NCBI RefSeq assembly: GCF_036067295.1
Contig: NZ_CP107954.1
Span: 806,001-870,000, forward strand
DNA: 64,000 nucleotides
DNA from: Kribbella sp. NBC_00382
GTDB taxonomy: Bacteria; Actinomycetota; Actinomycetes; Propionibacteriales; Kribbellaceae
Direction of reading: 5' to 3'
The translations under genes were made by a program, and so were the position numbers. A model generated the notes under the pieces. It saw only the letters and a list, made by a program, of their open reading frames with translations, did no database searches and was not told the DNA's origin. Positions 1-9,373 of this stretch are shown here, piece by piece (position 1 is the stretch's first letter; each line of letters opens with the position of its first letter).

Positions 1-116
1 CCTTCCGGGGCCGACTCCGTGCCACCGGTGAACGCGTTGTACGTCAGCGACCCCACGGTGACGACCAGCAGGAACACGACGATGACGACGAGAGCCCGCC
101 GCAGGAACCGTTTCAC
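1..116 (-). CDS. N-terminus of a membrane-anchored or secreted protein (cut by window start)
   Basis: A GTG at 116 opens a minus-strand frame that runs off the window edge. It begins with basic residues (VKRFLRRA) followed by an uninterrupted hydrophobic stretch of about 18 residues rich in Val and Leu, then a polar segment (SLTYNAFTGGTE). This is the layout of an uncleaved signal anchor or a signal peptide. Only about 38 residues are visible, so no family can be named. The gene is divergent from the LuxR-type regulator at 195, leaving a shared promoter gap of about 78 bp. Confidence 0.5.
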   Translation of the reverse strand, partial: MKRFLRRALVVIVVFLLVVTVGSLTYNAFTGGTESAPE

Positions 117-194
117 CGCCCAAGTCTGACCGACCACGCAAGCGACGGTTCACCGGGCTTCCCGAAGTACCGGGCGTTAGGTGATGCTGGGCGG

Positions 195-2927
195 ATGGGG
201 ATTGTCGGGCGGGGGCGGGAACTCGGCGCGTTGCGTGGCTGGCTCGACGACGCACGCGACGGCCGGGGGCGGCTGGTGGTGTGCGGAGGCGAGGCAGGGA
301 TCGGGAAGACGCGGCTGGCGCAGGAGTTCGCGGGCATGGCGCTGGCGGCCGGTACTGCGGTTGCCTGGGGCCGCTGTGTTGAGGGCGAGGGGGCACCCGC
401 CTACTGGCCGTGGCGGCAGGTACTGCGCGGGCTGAAGGTTGATGCCGACCAGGTACTCGCAGGAGAGGCCGGTGATCGGTTCCGCCTGTTCGAGGCGGTC
501 ACTGAGGCGATTGCCGAGGCAGCGGATCCGCAGGGACTGGTGATCCTCCTGGAGGACGTCCACCGCGCCGATGAGCCCTCCCTGCTGGTACTACGGCATC
601 TCGCGGCCCAGGTGAGCGACCTACCGGTACTAGTCCTGGCCACCCACCGCATAGGCGCTCGCATGCTCGCTGAGCTGCCCGCCGAGCGCCTGGAGCTGCG
701 CGGGCTTGATCTCGGAGCCGTCCGGGAGCAACTGCCGATGGCGTCAGCGGACCAGGCTGAGCAGGTCTTCCAGGTCACTGGTGGCAATCCCCTGTTCGTC
801 ACCGAGGTCGGGCGGGCCATCGCTGACGGCTCGTGGCAGCCGGACCGGCCGCCGCGGACGGTCCTCGACATCGTCGCTGGGCGGCTCGACCGGGTCAGCG
901 CCGACTGCCGCCGGCTGGTGCAGGCTGCAGCGATCGTTGGGCGCGACTTCCAGCTCACGACTGTCGCTGCGGTGGTGGATATGACCGTTGAGAGGTGCTT
1001 GCCGCTGGTGGACGAGGCGGTGGCCTTCGGGTTCCTCGACCAGCCTGGCCGGTTCAGCCATGCGCTCACCCGGGATGCGGTGGCTGCTTCACTCGGTACT
1101 GCGGAGCGCGCCGGCCTTCATCGCGGTATCGCGGAAGCGCTGGAGCACCAGCACGCCGGCGACCTGAGTCAGCACCTCGTCGAGATCGCTCGGCATCGGG
1201 CGCATCTGGCGCAGTACGGGGAAGGTGCGATTGCGCAGTACTGGCTGACCCTCGCCGCGGACGAGGCGGTGCGGCGGCTGGCGTACGAGGAAGGCGTGCG
1301 GCTGTATCAGGCCGCCTGGGAGATCGCGCCCGTCGATCCGGCTGAGCGTTGCCAACGGCAAGTAAACCTTGGTCGCGCCGCCCGGCTGGCAGGTGATCTG
1401 CAGACCTGCGTAGCCGCCGCGACGGAGGCCGCGGCCGCCGCCGTGGATGACGAGCAGCGGGCCGACGCGGCGCTCGTTCTCGAGGCCGTCCCCGATCCGG
1501 GGATCAACACCGTCGCCAAAAGGCTGTGTGAGGACGCCATGGCAGGCCAGGTCAGTGACGCGACCAGGGCGCGGCTGCTGGCCCAGCGGAGCCATCTCGC
1601 GTTCTACGACGGCGAGCAGGACCGCACCGACGAGCTCAGCCGGGCAGCCCTCGACCTCGCTCGCCAGGCGAGCAACAACCAGGCGAGCGACGATCAGGCG
1701 GACGGCGACCAGGCCCTGGCCGATGCGCTGCACGCCAGGCAAGAGGCTTGCCCCGGTCCGGCGGGTCGCGCCGAACGATTGCTTCTAGCAACAGAGATGC
1801 TCGACCTGGCCCAGCGGAACGGCAATCCCCGCTCGGCCATGTGGGGTGAACTCTGGCGGCTCGACGCGTTGATCGAGAGTGGTCGGCTGGCGGCTGCGGC
1901 AGAGGAGTTGCCTGCTCTGGAGGTCGCGGTCGAGCGGGTCGGCGGCCCGGTGAGCGCTTGGCATCATGACCGCGTCGCCGCTTGCGTTGCCCAGGCTCGC
2001 GGCCGGTATGAGGAGGCTGCCGCGATCGCCCGGCGCGGGTACGAGCGGATGCGGGTGATCGAGAAGGCACCGGCCACAGGCGCGTACTACGCACTACTGG
2101 CGGCTCTGGCCGGTCATGTCGGGGTCAGCCCGGAGGTAGCCAGGCAGGCGTTCGACCCGCCGCCCCGCTTCGCCACGATGGCCCACTTGTCCCGTGCTTA
2201 CCTCCAGACCTGTGCAGGACTCACCAGCGAGGCGGCCGCGTCGTACCGGCAGGCTGGTCCGCTCGACGCCTGGTCACTGCCCGTCTTCTTCACACTGCCC
2301 GGCTACGTGTACGCCGCACTCGCCTGCGCCGGCATCGGCCGGTACGACGACCTCGAGGAACTCCTGCGACGGCTGGAACCCTTCCGTGGCGAGCATGCGG
2401 TCGGCAACGGCGTGGCCTACCTGGGTCCCGTAGAACTGACGCTCGGTCGCGGCGCCGCAGTACTCGGTCGGCTGGACGATGCTGTGGAAGACCTGACGGC
2501 GGCCGTCCACCAGGCCGGGTGCGCGGGTGCGCCGGGATTCGTCGCGGAGGCGCAGTACCACCTCGCCCAGGCCCTCCGCGATCGCAACCGCCCAGGTGAT
2601 CGGGCCGGGGCGGAGTCCAACTCGCGCGACGCGCTGCGGCTGGCCACCTCCCTGGGGATGACCGCCTACCTGACGCAGCCCGAGGTAGAACCGGTACTGA
2701 GCGCTCGCGAGACCGAGGTCGCCGCACTGGTCGCTGAGGGCCTCACCAACCGGCAGATCGCGACCACGCTGGTCCTGTCCGAGCGGACCGCGCAGAACCA
2801 CGTCCAGCACATCCTCACCAAGCTCGGCTTCACCACCCGCAGCCAGATCGCCACCTGGGTGACCCGCGGCCAGGTGAGTACCGCGATGAGTGATTCGGCG
2901 GATTCGCGCGACGCGACCAACTCCTAA
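195..2927 (+). CDS. LAL-type LuxR transcriptional regulator with AAA ATPase domain
   Basis: Large ATP-binding LuxR (LAL) regulator of 910 residues. Residues 31-39 hold the Walker A motif GGEAGIGKT. A Walker B-like segment, LVILLEDVH, lies near 115-123. The middle is an alpha-helical, Ala- and Glu-rich TPR-like region. The C-terminus (about 835-890) is a LuxR helix-turn-helix with the typical LSARETEVAALVAEG and SERTAQNHV motifs. LAL proteins usually activate carbohydrate-use or secondary-metabolite genes after ligand binding to the TPR part; the ligand here is unknown. The next gene starts 48 bp downstream on the same strand and could be cotranscribed. A second LAL lies at 22193-24712. Confidence 0.93.
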   Translation: MGIVGRGRELGALRGWLDDARDGRGRLVVCGGEAGIGKTRLAQEFAGMALAAGTAVAWGRCVEGEGAPAYWPWRQVLRGLKVDADQVLAGEAGDRFRLFEAVTEAIAEAADPQGLVILLEDVHRADEPSLLVLRHLAAQVSDLPVLVLATHRIGARMLAELPAERLELRGLDLGAVREQLPMASADQAEQVFQVTGGNPLFVTEVGRAIADGSWQPDRPPRTVLDIVAGRLDRVSADCRRLVQAAAIVGRDFQLTTVAAVVDMTVERCLPLVDEAVAFGFLDQPGRFSHALTRDAVAASLGTAERAGLHRGIAEALEHQHAGDLSQHLVEIARHRAHLAQYGEGAIAQYWLTLAADEAVRRLAYEEGVRLYQAAWEIAPVDPAERCQRQVNLGRAARLAGDLQTCVAAATEAAAAAVDDEQRADAALVLEAVPDPGINTVAKRLCEDAMAGQVSDATRARLLAQRSHLAFYDGEQDRTDELSRAALDLARQASNNQASDDQADGDQALADALHARQEACPGPAGRAERLLLATEMLDLAQRNGNPRSAMWGELWRLDALIESGRLAAAAEELPALEVAVERVGGPVSAWHHDRVAACVAQARGRYEEAAAIARRGYERMRVIEKAPATGAYYALLAALAGHVGVSPEVARQAFDPPPRFATMAHLSRAYLQTCAGLTSEAAASYRQAGPLDAWSLPVFFTLPGYVYAALACAGIGRYDDLEELLRRLEPFRGEHAVGNGVAYLGPVELTLGRGAAVLGRLDDAVEDLTAAVHQAGCAGAPGFVAEAQYHLAQALRDRNRPGDRAGAESNSRDALRLATSLGMTAYLTQPEVEPVLSARETEVAALVAEGLTNRQIATTLVLSERTAQNHVQHILTKLGFTTRSQIATWVTRGQVSTAMSDSADSRDATNS

Positions 2928-2974
2928 CGTCAGGTGTGTGGCCACCAGCGGCCGCCCGGACAGAGGAGAAAGCC

Positions 2975-3253
2975 ATGCCATGGATCACGATCGCCACCCC
3001 GCCGTTCGCCTCGATCGACCAGTTCGACAAGTTGATGGAGAACGTCGGCACCGAACCCGAGGGCCTGCAGGCCCGGTACGTCGGCTCCGCGGCGGACGGC
3101 CTCCGCGTCGTCACCCTGTGGGAGTCGAAGGACGCCGCCGACCGCTTCTTCGCCGACCGCCTCGGCCCGGCCCTGGCCAAGACACTCGCCCCCGAGCCGG
3201 CCGGCCGGCCCACTGTCGTCGGAGTCGAGGTCGCCCGCAGCTACACCCGCTGA
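2975..3253 (+). CDS. Small hypothetical protein, possible dimeric alpha-beta barrel
   Basis: A protein of 92 residues. The ATG at 2975 is preferred over a GTG 39 bp upstream because a clear AGAGGAG ribosome binding site lies 7 bases before it. The sequence (MPWITIATPPFASIDQFD, then a segment on change and workload, TLWESKDAADRFFADRLGPAL) resembles small one-domain proteins of the ABM/dimeric alpha-beta barrel type, but no catalytic motif is visible. The family assignment is inference only. It follows the LAL regulator by 48 bp and ends 9 bp from the convergent DUF2278 gene. Confidence 0.75.
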   Translation: MPWITIATPPFASIDQFDKLMENVGTEPEGLQARYVGSAADGLRVVTLWESKDAADRFFADRLGPALAKTLAPEPAGRPTVVGVEVARSYTR

Positions 3254-3262
3254 CCGCGCGGA

Positions 3263-4270
3263 TCAGAAGACGAGGGTGAAGCCCTCCTCCGCCGCCTGCT
3301 CCTTCGTATAGGAGATGCCGTCGACCTTGAGCCCTCCCGGATCGAGGAGGGTCAGGGTGCCGCCTCGGTTGCCGAGCTGGACAGGAGCCTGGAGTGCGAT
3401 CCGCAGAGCATCGCCAGCTGGCAACTCCTGAGCGGGAAGCGGCATCCGCTGACCGAGCCGGTCCACCAGGGACCAACCGTCGAGGTCGATCAGCACCGAG
3501 CCCGGGTTGAGCAGGGTGACCGTCTCGGGCTCGGGCGCGGGGCCGATCGGGTTGGCCAGCGCGGCGATGATGCGGAGCGTGCGATGCGGGTCGGTCGGAC
3601 TCGGTACCGCACCCGGCTCACCCGGCAGCGCATGGCCGGTGCTGTCGTCGGTGTGCCAGGTCTGACTCTGGAAGGCGAGAAAGATCGCCACCCACTGATC
3701 CGTGAACTGGAACAGCAACCCACCGTCCTGCCAGACCCCGTCGTCACTCTTGAACGACCCGCTGTTGCCCTGGTTCATATGGATGTCGTGGACACCGTTG
3801 CCCGGCGAGAACCCGAAAATCTTGTCCGCTACGGCGTTCTCCGGCCCCCATCGGTCACCGATCGCATAGATCCGCGCCCCCGGATCGGCGAGCGCGCGAG
3901 CGGTGAAGAACTCCAGCCGGTCGGCGAGATCGTTGTCGGGCCCGGGCACCGTCGACGGCATCGGCCGCAGCTGCGACCGGTCGAACAGGTTGCCCCGGAT
4001 GTAGTCGAGCGCAGCTCCGCCACCAACCATGTCCACGCCGGTGAAGCCGTCCGGCAGAGTTCGCAGCGACTCCAGCACCGGGTGCTTGAAGTCCTCGACC
4101 GCCAGGTAGAGCAGCTCCGACGGCGACTGCTGCGACAACACATTCACCGCCACCCGGTACTCCGTATCGCCACCCTTCACGTGCAGCTGGAAATGCGGCG
4201 AGTCCACCCCGCCCTCGGCCCGCCGCCCGACGACTGTCCCCACCAAAGCGCCGTACCGATTCAAGGTCAT
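3263..4270 (-). CDS. DUF2278 (YukJ-like) protein with C-terminal lamin-tail domain
   Basis: A protein of 335 residues. The start at 4270 (MTLNRYGALVGTVVGR) has a strong GGAGGGAGGGG site just upstream; the frame can open 16 codons earlier but without such a site. The N-terminal two thirds match the YukJ/DUF2278 pattern (YGALVGTVVG; HFQLHV; YRVAVNVLS; IGDRWGPE; GVHDIHMNQGNS; DGGLLFQF). The last 90 or so residues (TVTLLNPGSVLIDLDGWSL, then GGTLTLLD) look like a lamin-tail (LTD) beta-sandwich. The function of the family is not established. The upstream SDR gene ends 53 bp before it on the same strand, so an SDR-DUF2278 operon is possible. Confidence 0.85.
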   Translation of the reverse strand: MTLNRYGALVGTVVGRRAEGGVDSPHFQLHVKGGDTEYRVAVNVLSQQSPSELLYLAVEDFKHPVLESLRTLPDGFTGVDMVGGGAALDYIRGNLFDRSQLRPMPSTVPGPDNDLADRLEFFTARALADPGARIYAIGDRWGPENAVADKIFGFSPGNGVHDIHMNQGNSGSFKSDDGVWQDGGLLFQFTDQWVAIFLAFQSQTWHTDDSTGHALPGEPGAVPSPTDPHRTLRIIAALANPIGPAPEPETVTLLNPGSVLIDLDGWSLVDRLGQRMPLPAQELPAGDALRIALQAPVQLGNRGGTLTLLDPGGLKVDGISYTKEQAAEEGFTLVF

Positions 4271-4323
4271 GGCGTCCCCTCCCTCCGCCAGCGTGGACCC
4301 GGAAGGTGAACAAAACAAGGCGT

Positions 4324-5073
4324 TCAGTCGGTGAAGCCGTTGGAGAAAAGCATCGCCGTAGTACCGGCGTCGACGAACAACTCGACCCCCGTGATCGCCC
4401 GCGCCTCCGCCGACAACAAGAACGCCACCGCATTGCCGATATCAATCGCTTCAACGGCGTTAGGCAGCATCTGTTGTTTGGCGACGAACTCGTCAAGCAC
4501 CCGCTCATTGCCCCGGATCTCGACCGCCCCCGGATGCACGATGTTGCACCGGATCCCGCGTCGCCCGTAGTCCCGCGCGATCCCCCGACTCAACGCGGCC
4601 AGCGCGGCCTTTGTACCGGCGTACAAGGTGAATGTCTCGGCTGCCCCCGCCGCATGCACCGACCCGATGTTGACGATGCTTCCCCCACCGTTCTCCAGCA
4701 TCACCGGCACGACTTCCCGGATGCAGTTCCACGGCCCGCCGTAGTTGATCCCATTAACCCGATCGAACTCTTCCCGAGTCGCCTCCGCCCCGTCCTTCCG
4801 AAGCCCGACCCCCGCGCTGTTCACCAGCCCATCAACAGTCCCGAACTCGGCAACCGTCGCCCCCACAACCTCCCGCACCGACTCAACATCGGTCACATCA
4901 AGCGCCATCGCCACCGCACTCCCCCCGGCCGCCCGCAACTCATCAGCCACAGCCACAGCCGCCGCCAACTCCTGATCGGCAACCACCACAGTCCACCCCT
5001 TGCCCGACAACGCCCGGCAGACCCCGCTCCCGATCCGCGGCCCGCCTCCACCCGTGACAATGCAGACGCTCAT
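4324..5073 (-). CDS. Short-chain dehydrogenase/reductase
   Basis: An NAD(P)-dependent SDR of 249 residues. The cofactor motif is an expanded TGGGGPRIGSG at residues 7-17, NSAG lies at 85-88, the catalytic Ser is near 138, and Tyr151 and Lys155 form the YAGTK motif. The start at 5073 (MSVCIVTG) is chosen because GAAGGGAAG precedes it and a Rossmann beta-strand begins at once; the longer open frame upstream has low-complexity content. The substrate is unknown. The plus strand is strongly C-rich across 4780-5060, so the coding strand here favours G- and T-ending codons. Confidence 0.92.
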   Translation of the reverse strand: MSVCIVTGGGGPRIGSGVCRALSGKGWTVVVADQELAAAVAVADELRAAGGSAVAMALDVTDVESVREVVGATVAEFGTVDGLVNSAGVGLRKDGAEATREEFDRVNGINYGGPWNCIREVVPVMLENGGGSIVNIGSVHAAGAAETFTLYAGTKAALAALSRGIARDYGRRGIRCNIVHPGAVEIRGNERVLDEFVAKQQMLPNAVEAIDIGNAVAFLLSAEARAITGVELFVDAGTTAMLFSNGFTD

Positions 5074-5250
5074 ATCCCAGTACTTCCCTTCGCCGATGCT
5101 CCTCGTCATCCTGCCTGAGGTGCTGTTGTGGCGTGGTGCTGAGGTGAGGGACTGTGGTTCGCGGGCTCCCGCGGAGGGGTCTGAGCCAGAGAGTCCCTTG
5201 GCCAAGGTCGGCCGGGATCGCGGGGCGGGCCGGGCTGGACGGTTCGTTGC

Positions 5251-5332
5251 GGGGTTGCCTCCCCAAGTGGTGGGTTGCCACCTCGGATTCTCGGGCGGCA
5301 ACCCACCATCTCAGGGGTCAACCCCCGAGCTG
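5251..5332. repeat. Intergenic palindromic (REP-like) element, copy 1
   Basis: In the 503-bp gap between the SDR start and the glucanase terminator lies a hairpin with 12-bp perfect arms: TGGTGGGTTGCC at 5268-5279 and its complement at 5297-5308. The loop contains GGATTC. A second small palindrome, AGGGGTCAACCCC, follows. The same order (GGGTTGCC arm, GATTC loop, GGCAACCC arm, then a palindrome centred on GGGGTtAACCCC) recurs twice at 36.1-36.4 kb. This is therefore a dispersed element. No other gene or site is recognised in 5074-5576. Confidence 0.7.
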
Positions 5333-5576
5333 GAGCCGCCGCGGTGGTTGCTGAGGGCAACGAGCGGCCGTCGGTGCATACCTAAGTCGGTGGGCAATCT
5401 CTTACCCCGGCATGTTGGGGCCCTCGGCGAGGGTTGTGCGTGCACGGGGGTCCGGGCGGTGCCGTCGGTCGCCGGGCGATGAAGCGGTGTTCGGTGGCGG
5501 GTTTTGGTGCTGCTGGCGTGATGCTTCACGTCAGCGGCACGAATTCCTGCCAGTGGCCGGGCGGACAGGGCCGCAA

Positions 5577-5608
5577 CCCCGGACCCGGTGGGCAGACCGG
5601 GTCCGGGG
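5577..5608 (-). terminator. Hairpin terminator of the GH87 gene
   Basis: CCCCGGACCCGGT and its exact complement form a perfect 13-bp GC-rich stem around a six-base loop. It starts 14 bp beyond the glucanase stop codon. There is no clear U tract, as is usual for actinomycete terminators. Confidence 0.75.
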
Positions 5609-5621
5609 CTGGCGGATGGTG

Positions 5622-8600
5622 TTACTGCCCGGAGAAGACGAAGCTTGAGCCGGGTTCCTTGAGGATGTCGCCGTCGCGGGAGTTGGTGATGGTGACGTTG
5701 GAGAGGGTGGCGTTGCCGCGGGCGCCGCCCATGGCGAGGATGCCGGAGCCGTTGTTGGATTTGTCGATGCGGACTCCTGTGATGGCTACGTTCGGCATCT
5801 CGCCGCCGCCGGTTTTGAACTGGATGCCGTCGTAGGTGGAGTCGTAGATGTCGGTGTCGCGGATGGTGACGCCGGGGATCGGCAGGTTGGACGGGAACAG
5901 GGTGATCGCGCCGAACTCCTGGTCCTCGTTCCAGAACGCGCCGCCGGTGCGGTACAGGCCGTTGTTCGCGATCAGCGTCGTGCCCGAGAAGGGCAGCGGG
6001 TCGTGGTCGGTCGCGAGCATGATGCCGGGGTAGTTCATCGTGTCGTAGATCAGGTTGTTCTCGATCTTGTTGCCGTAGCCGCCGTAGATCGCGATGCCGT
6101 TGGCGCGCCAGGGCAGCTGGACGGTGTTGTTGGTGAACGAGTTGTCGTGGCCGATGTCGACCGACTGGTCCTTGACGTACTTGCTGGCCCAGACGGCCAT
6201 CGAGTCGTCGCCCGTGGTCCGGAACGACGAGTTGAACACCTTGGAGTTGCGCGAGCCGTTGGCGAAGTTGATGCCGTCGGCGTAGATGTCGCGGATCCGC
6301 ATCCCGCTGAGCTCAAGCCCGTCGGCCGGGCCCCAGAGGTCGGGGATGTTGTCGTAGTCGCGGCCGACCCAGACCGCGACGTTGGCGTGCTCGATCCAGA
6401 CGTTGGTGATCTTGGTACCGGTACCGAACCTGCCGTTCAGTCCGACGCCGCCCTCGGCGTTGCCGTCACCACCCCGGATCCGGCCGGAACCGAAGATCGC
6501 GATGTCCGAGATCTGCGTGTTCTTGTCGATGTCGAACCCGAAGTTGCCCTCGTGCGGGTGGTTGATGCCGCCCGCGTTCTGCGGCTCGATCGTGGAGTAG
6601 AGCTGCGAGTACCACATGCCAGCGCCGCGAATGGTGACGTTGCTGATCCCGACCTGGTTGTACTGACCCCGGTTCAGCGGGTCGTCGGTGAGGATCTTCT
6701 TCTCCTGCCGCCACTGGCCGGCCGGGATCCAGACGCAGCTGATCACGCCGTTCTGGTCATCGGTGACGGCCCGCTGGATCGCGTCCGCGTCATCGATGCC
6801 GTCGCCGGCGATCGCCCCGTACTGCGTGATGCTGGTGCACCCCGCCGGCTGGGACAACGCGGGTGCGACCTGCTCGAGATCGATCATGTCGACGATGTAG
6901 TACGACGCGGTGTCACCCGAATCGCGCTGCAACTTGAACTTCGTACCAGCCGGGTAGGACTGCGAGAGCAATGCGTGCGACTCGTCGAAGAGCCGGCGCG
7001 CGTCGCCGCCCGGGGTGTTCGTCAGCGCTTCCGGCCCGTCGCTGGTGCCGTAGAGCCAGCTGTAGTGCGACGACAGGTTGAGCTTCTGCGCGAAGGTGCC
7101 GTTGACGTAGAGGCTCAGCGTCGCGTCGATGCCCTGCCCGTTGGCCGAGTCGGGGATCGAGTTGCGCACGACGATCGAGTTCGTCTGGTTGGTCGAGGTG
7201 AACTCGACGAACTGGCCGGTGGAGTTCAGCCGGACCGACTGCCGCCCCGACGATTCGGTGGCGAAGTTGGTGTGGCCGAAGGTACGGAGTGCGTCGGTAC
7301 TGAGCAGCGTGCCGGTGTAGTTCGCGGCCTCAGCTTCGTACGACGTGTACGGAACCGCCGCGCCACGGCCGACGACGATCGCGCGGGACAACGAGTTGTT
7401 GGTCTCGTTCGTCTCGGCGACGGCGTTGGTCGAGTCCGCGGTAGCGGTGAGGGTCGCTCCCCCGCTGGTCGCGGTCCACGTCCCGCTGATGGCGACGTTC
7501 GAGGTTGCACCGGCCGCGATTGCTCCGGTGGCGCCGGTGAGAGTCGTGCTGCCGACGGTCAGTCGCGTAGTACTGGCTGCGGCTGATGACGTACCGCGGT
7601 TGTTGACCGCGACCGTGAAGCTGACCGGCGCTCCGACGGCCGGGTTCGGCGGGTTGGAGGTGATGCTCAGGACCTGCAGGTCAGGGCCGGGAGCCTGCGC
7701 AACCACGAGTTGAGTCGCGGCGGTGAAGGTGTTGTTGGTGTCGTTCTGCTCGACGACGGTGTTGGTCGGGTCGACGACCGCGGACACGCTGTACGTTCCT
7801 TCGGCGCGAGTACCGGCGTTGAAGGAGACCGTGGCTGACGCGCCGGCGGCGAGGGCGCCCACCGGGACGGTACCGACGACAGTGCCGCCCAGGTTGAAGT
7901 TGAGCGAGCTGGCCGGGGCCGCTGCCGTGCCGATGTTCTGTACGGTCGCCGAAAGCGTGATCGGGGTCGACTCACTCGGTGAGGCCGGGGTCCAGCTGGC
8001 CGACGTGACGACCAGATCCGGGTTCGGCGCCGGCGTACCGATCACCTGGAGTTCGGCGACCTGACCACCGGGCGCGCCGGTGTTGCTGAAGACCTGCAGC
8101 CGGAGGTCGGCGACGCGACCGGCGACCGGGATCTCGATGGTGTTGCCCGAGGCCGGGCTGAAGTCGTAGTTGGCGCGCGCCTTCAGCGTGGTGAAGGTGG
8201 TGGCGCCCTGGTCGCGGCCGAGCACCTCGATGCTCTGCGTCCGCGGACCCCAGGCCTGGTCCGGGTTGAGCTTCACGACGACCGAGCTGACGTCGGCGTT
8301 GGCGCCGAGCTTGACGGTCAGCGTCGACGGGAAACCGTTGGACTCCCAGTACGTGGCGACGTTGTTGTCGTTGGCGTTCGTCGCGACGAAACCGAAGACG
8401 GACGTGGACGCCTCGATCGGCTTGCCGTTCGCGAGGTTGGTACCACCGCCCTGGCCGGTGCGGCGGACGCGGTTGCTGTCGCCGGACTCGTTGCCGGCCG
8501 CGTCGCGGGCGCGGACGAAGTACTCGACCGTCGCCGTCGCGGGCTGCGATTCGGTGTACGTGAGCACATTGCCGGCGACCGTGGTGACGGCCGCGTTGTT

Positions 8601-9227
8601 GCGGTAGACGGTGTAGCCGGTCACGCCGACGTTGTCGGTCGACGCGGTCCAGGCGAGCCGGAGCTGACCGGAGCTCGGCTCGGTGAGCGCGAGGTTGCCG
8701 GGCACGGTCGGCGCCTGGGTGTCGCCGCCGGTGTCCGGGCCGTAGAGCTCGAACTCGGACAGCTGGCCGGCGGCCCAGCCGGTGTTGCCGGTGATGTTCA
8801 GCCGGACGTACCGGGTGGTCGCGGCGGGGAAAGTGATCGTGACGGTGTTGCTGCTCCCGGGCGCGAAGTTGTACCCCGCGCTCGCCACCAGGTCGGAGTA
8901 CGTCGTGCCGTTGGTACTGCCCTGGACCGCCAGCGTCTGAGTGCGGGCGCCCCACGAAGCGGGCAACTTGAGAACGACCCGGTCGACCGCGACAGAGCTG
9001 CCGAGATCGGCGCGGATCCACTGCGGGAAGGCGTTGTTGGTGCTCTCCCAGTACGTGTTCTGGTTGCCGTCGCCGGCGTTGCCGACCGGGTAGTCACCCA
9101 GGGAACTGTTGGCGGTCAGGGTCTTGGTCAGAACCGCTGTGGTGGCGGCGGAGGCTGCGGGGGCGGTCGGCACGAGGCCGATGACGATCAGGGCGGCCAC
9201 GACAAGGCCGCCGAGCATTCGTTTCAT
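5622..9227 (-). CDS. Secreted multidomain GH87-type alpha-1,3-glucanase (mycodextranase-like)
   Basis: A predicted exoenzyme of 1,201 residues. ATG 9227 is chosen because GAGGA lies six bases upstream and a Sec signal peptide follows at once (KRMLGGLVVAALIVIGL, cleavage near ASAA). Visible order: F5/8 discoidin-type carbohydrate-binding module, fibronectin type III domain, second F5/8-type module, two CARDB-like beta-sandwiches (PDLVVTSASW and PDLQVLSITS starts), a CBM6/35-like module (YEAEAANYTG), and a C-terminal right-handed beta-helix. The helix carries DGINFANG with Asp984 and TGDDSM with Asp1007-1008, the acidic residues expected in GH87. The family assignment is from memory of GH87 motifs. 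Target glycan is probably alpha-1,3-glucan (fungal wall or dental/soil mutan). No transporter genes adjoin it. Confidence 0.85.
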   Translation of the reverse strand: MKRMLGGLVVAALIVIGLVPTAPAASAATTAVLTKTLTANSSLGDYPVGNAGDGNQNTYWESTNNAFPQWIRADLGSSVAVDRVVLKLPASWGARTQTLAVQGSTNGTTYSDLVASAGYNFAPGSSNTVTITFPAATTRYVRLNITGNTGWAAGQLSEFELYGPDTGGDTQAPTVPGNLALTEPSSGQLRLAWTASTDNVGVTGYTVYRNNAAVTTVAGNVLTYTESQPATATVEYFVRARDAAGNESGDSNRVRRTGQGGGTNLANGKPIEASTSVFGFVATNANDNNVATYWESNGFPSTLTVKLGANADVSSVVVKLNPDQAWGPRTQSIEVLGRDQGATTFTTLKARANYDFSPASGNTIEIPVAGRVADLRLQVFSNTGAPGGQVAELQVIGTPAPNPDLVVTSASWTPASPSESTPITLSATVQNIGTAAAPASSLNFNLGGTVVGTVPVGALAAGASATVSFNAGTRAEGTYSVSAVVDPTNTVVEQNDTNNTFTAATQLVVAQAPGPDLQVLSITSNPPNPAVGAPVSFTVAVNNRGTSSAAASTTRLTVGSTTLTGATGAIAAGATSNVAISGTWTATSGGATLTATADSTNAVAETNETNNSLSRAIVVGRGAAVPYTSYEAEAANYTGTLLSTDALRTFGHTNFATESSGRQSVRLNSTGQFVEFTSTNQTNSIVVRNSIPDSANGQGIDATLSLYVNGTFAQKLNLSSHYSWLYGTSDGPEALTNTPGGDARRLFDESHALLSQSYPAGTKFKLQRDSGDTASYYIVDMIDLEQVAPALSQPAGCTSITQYGAIAGDGIDDADAIQRAVTDDQNGVISCVWIPAGQWRQEKKILTDDPLNRGQYNQVGISNVTIRGAGMWYSQLYSTIEPQNAGGINHPHEGNFGFDIDKNTQISDIAIFGSGRIRGGDGNAEGGVGLNGRFGTGTKITNVWIEHANVAVWVGRDYDNIPDLWGPADGLELSGMRIRDIYADGINFANGSRNSKVFNSSFRTTGDDSMAVWASKYVKDQSVDIGHDNSFTNNTVQLPWRANGIAIYGGYGNKIENNLIYDTMNYPGIMLATDHDPLPFSGTTLIANNGLYRTGGAFWNEDQEFGAITLFPSNLPIPGVTIRDTDIYDSTYDGIQFKTGGGEMPNVAITGVRIDKSNNGSGILAMGGARGNATLSNVTITNSRDGDILKEPGSSFVFSGQ

Positions 9228-9272
9228 AGGAGTCCTCAGGGCGGAGGGGTGGGATCTCAAAGTTGCAGAGAA

Positions 9273-9290
9273 TTGCGAGCTTTTTGCGAG
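9273..9290 (-). promoter_or_regulatory. Spaced direct repeats upstream of the GH87 gene
   Basis: TTGCGAG occurs at 9273-9279 and again at 9284-9290, exactly 11 bp apart, so both faces of the helix are in phase. They lie 46-63 bp before the glucanase start, where an activator or repressor would bind. The protein that binds is not known. Confidence 0.35.
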
Positions 9291-9373
9291 ACGGTAGCCA
9301 AAGGTTGCAGCCCGAATCTCTGTTCGTCAACGGCTCGTCACAGACAGAAAGAAAGAACAAAGAGGAGGTGGGG

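Noticed and set aside
6003..7586. Plus-strand frame of 527 codons opposite the glucanase
   Set aside because: Valine/arginine/aspartate-rich shadow of the GH87 gene; no start signal or domain.
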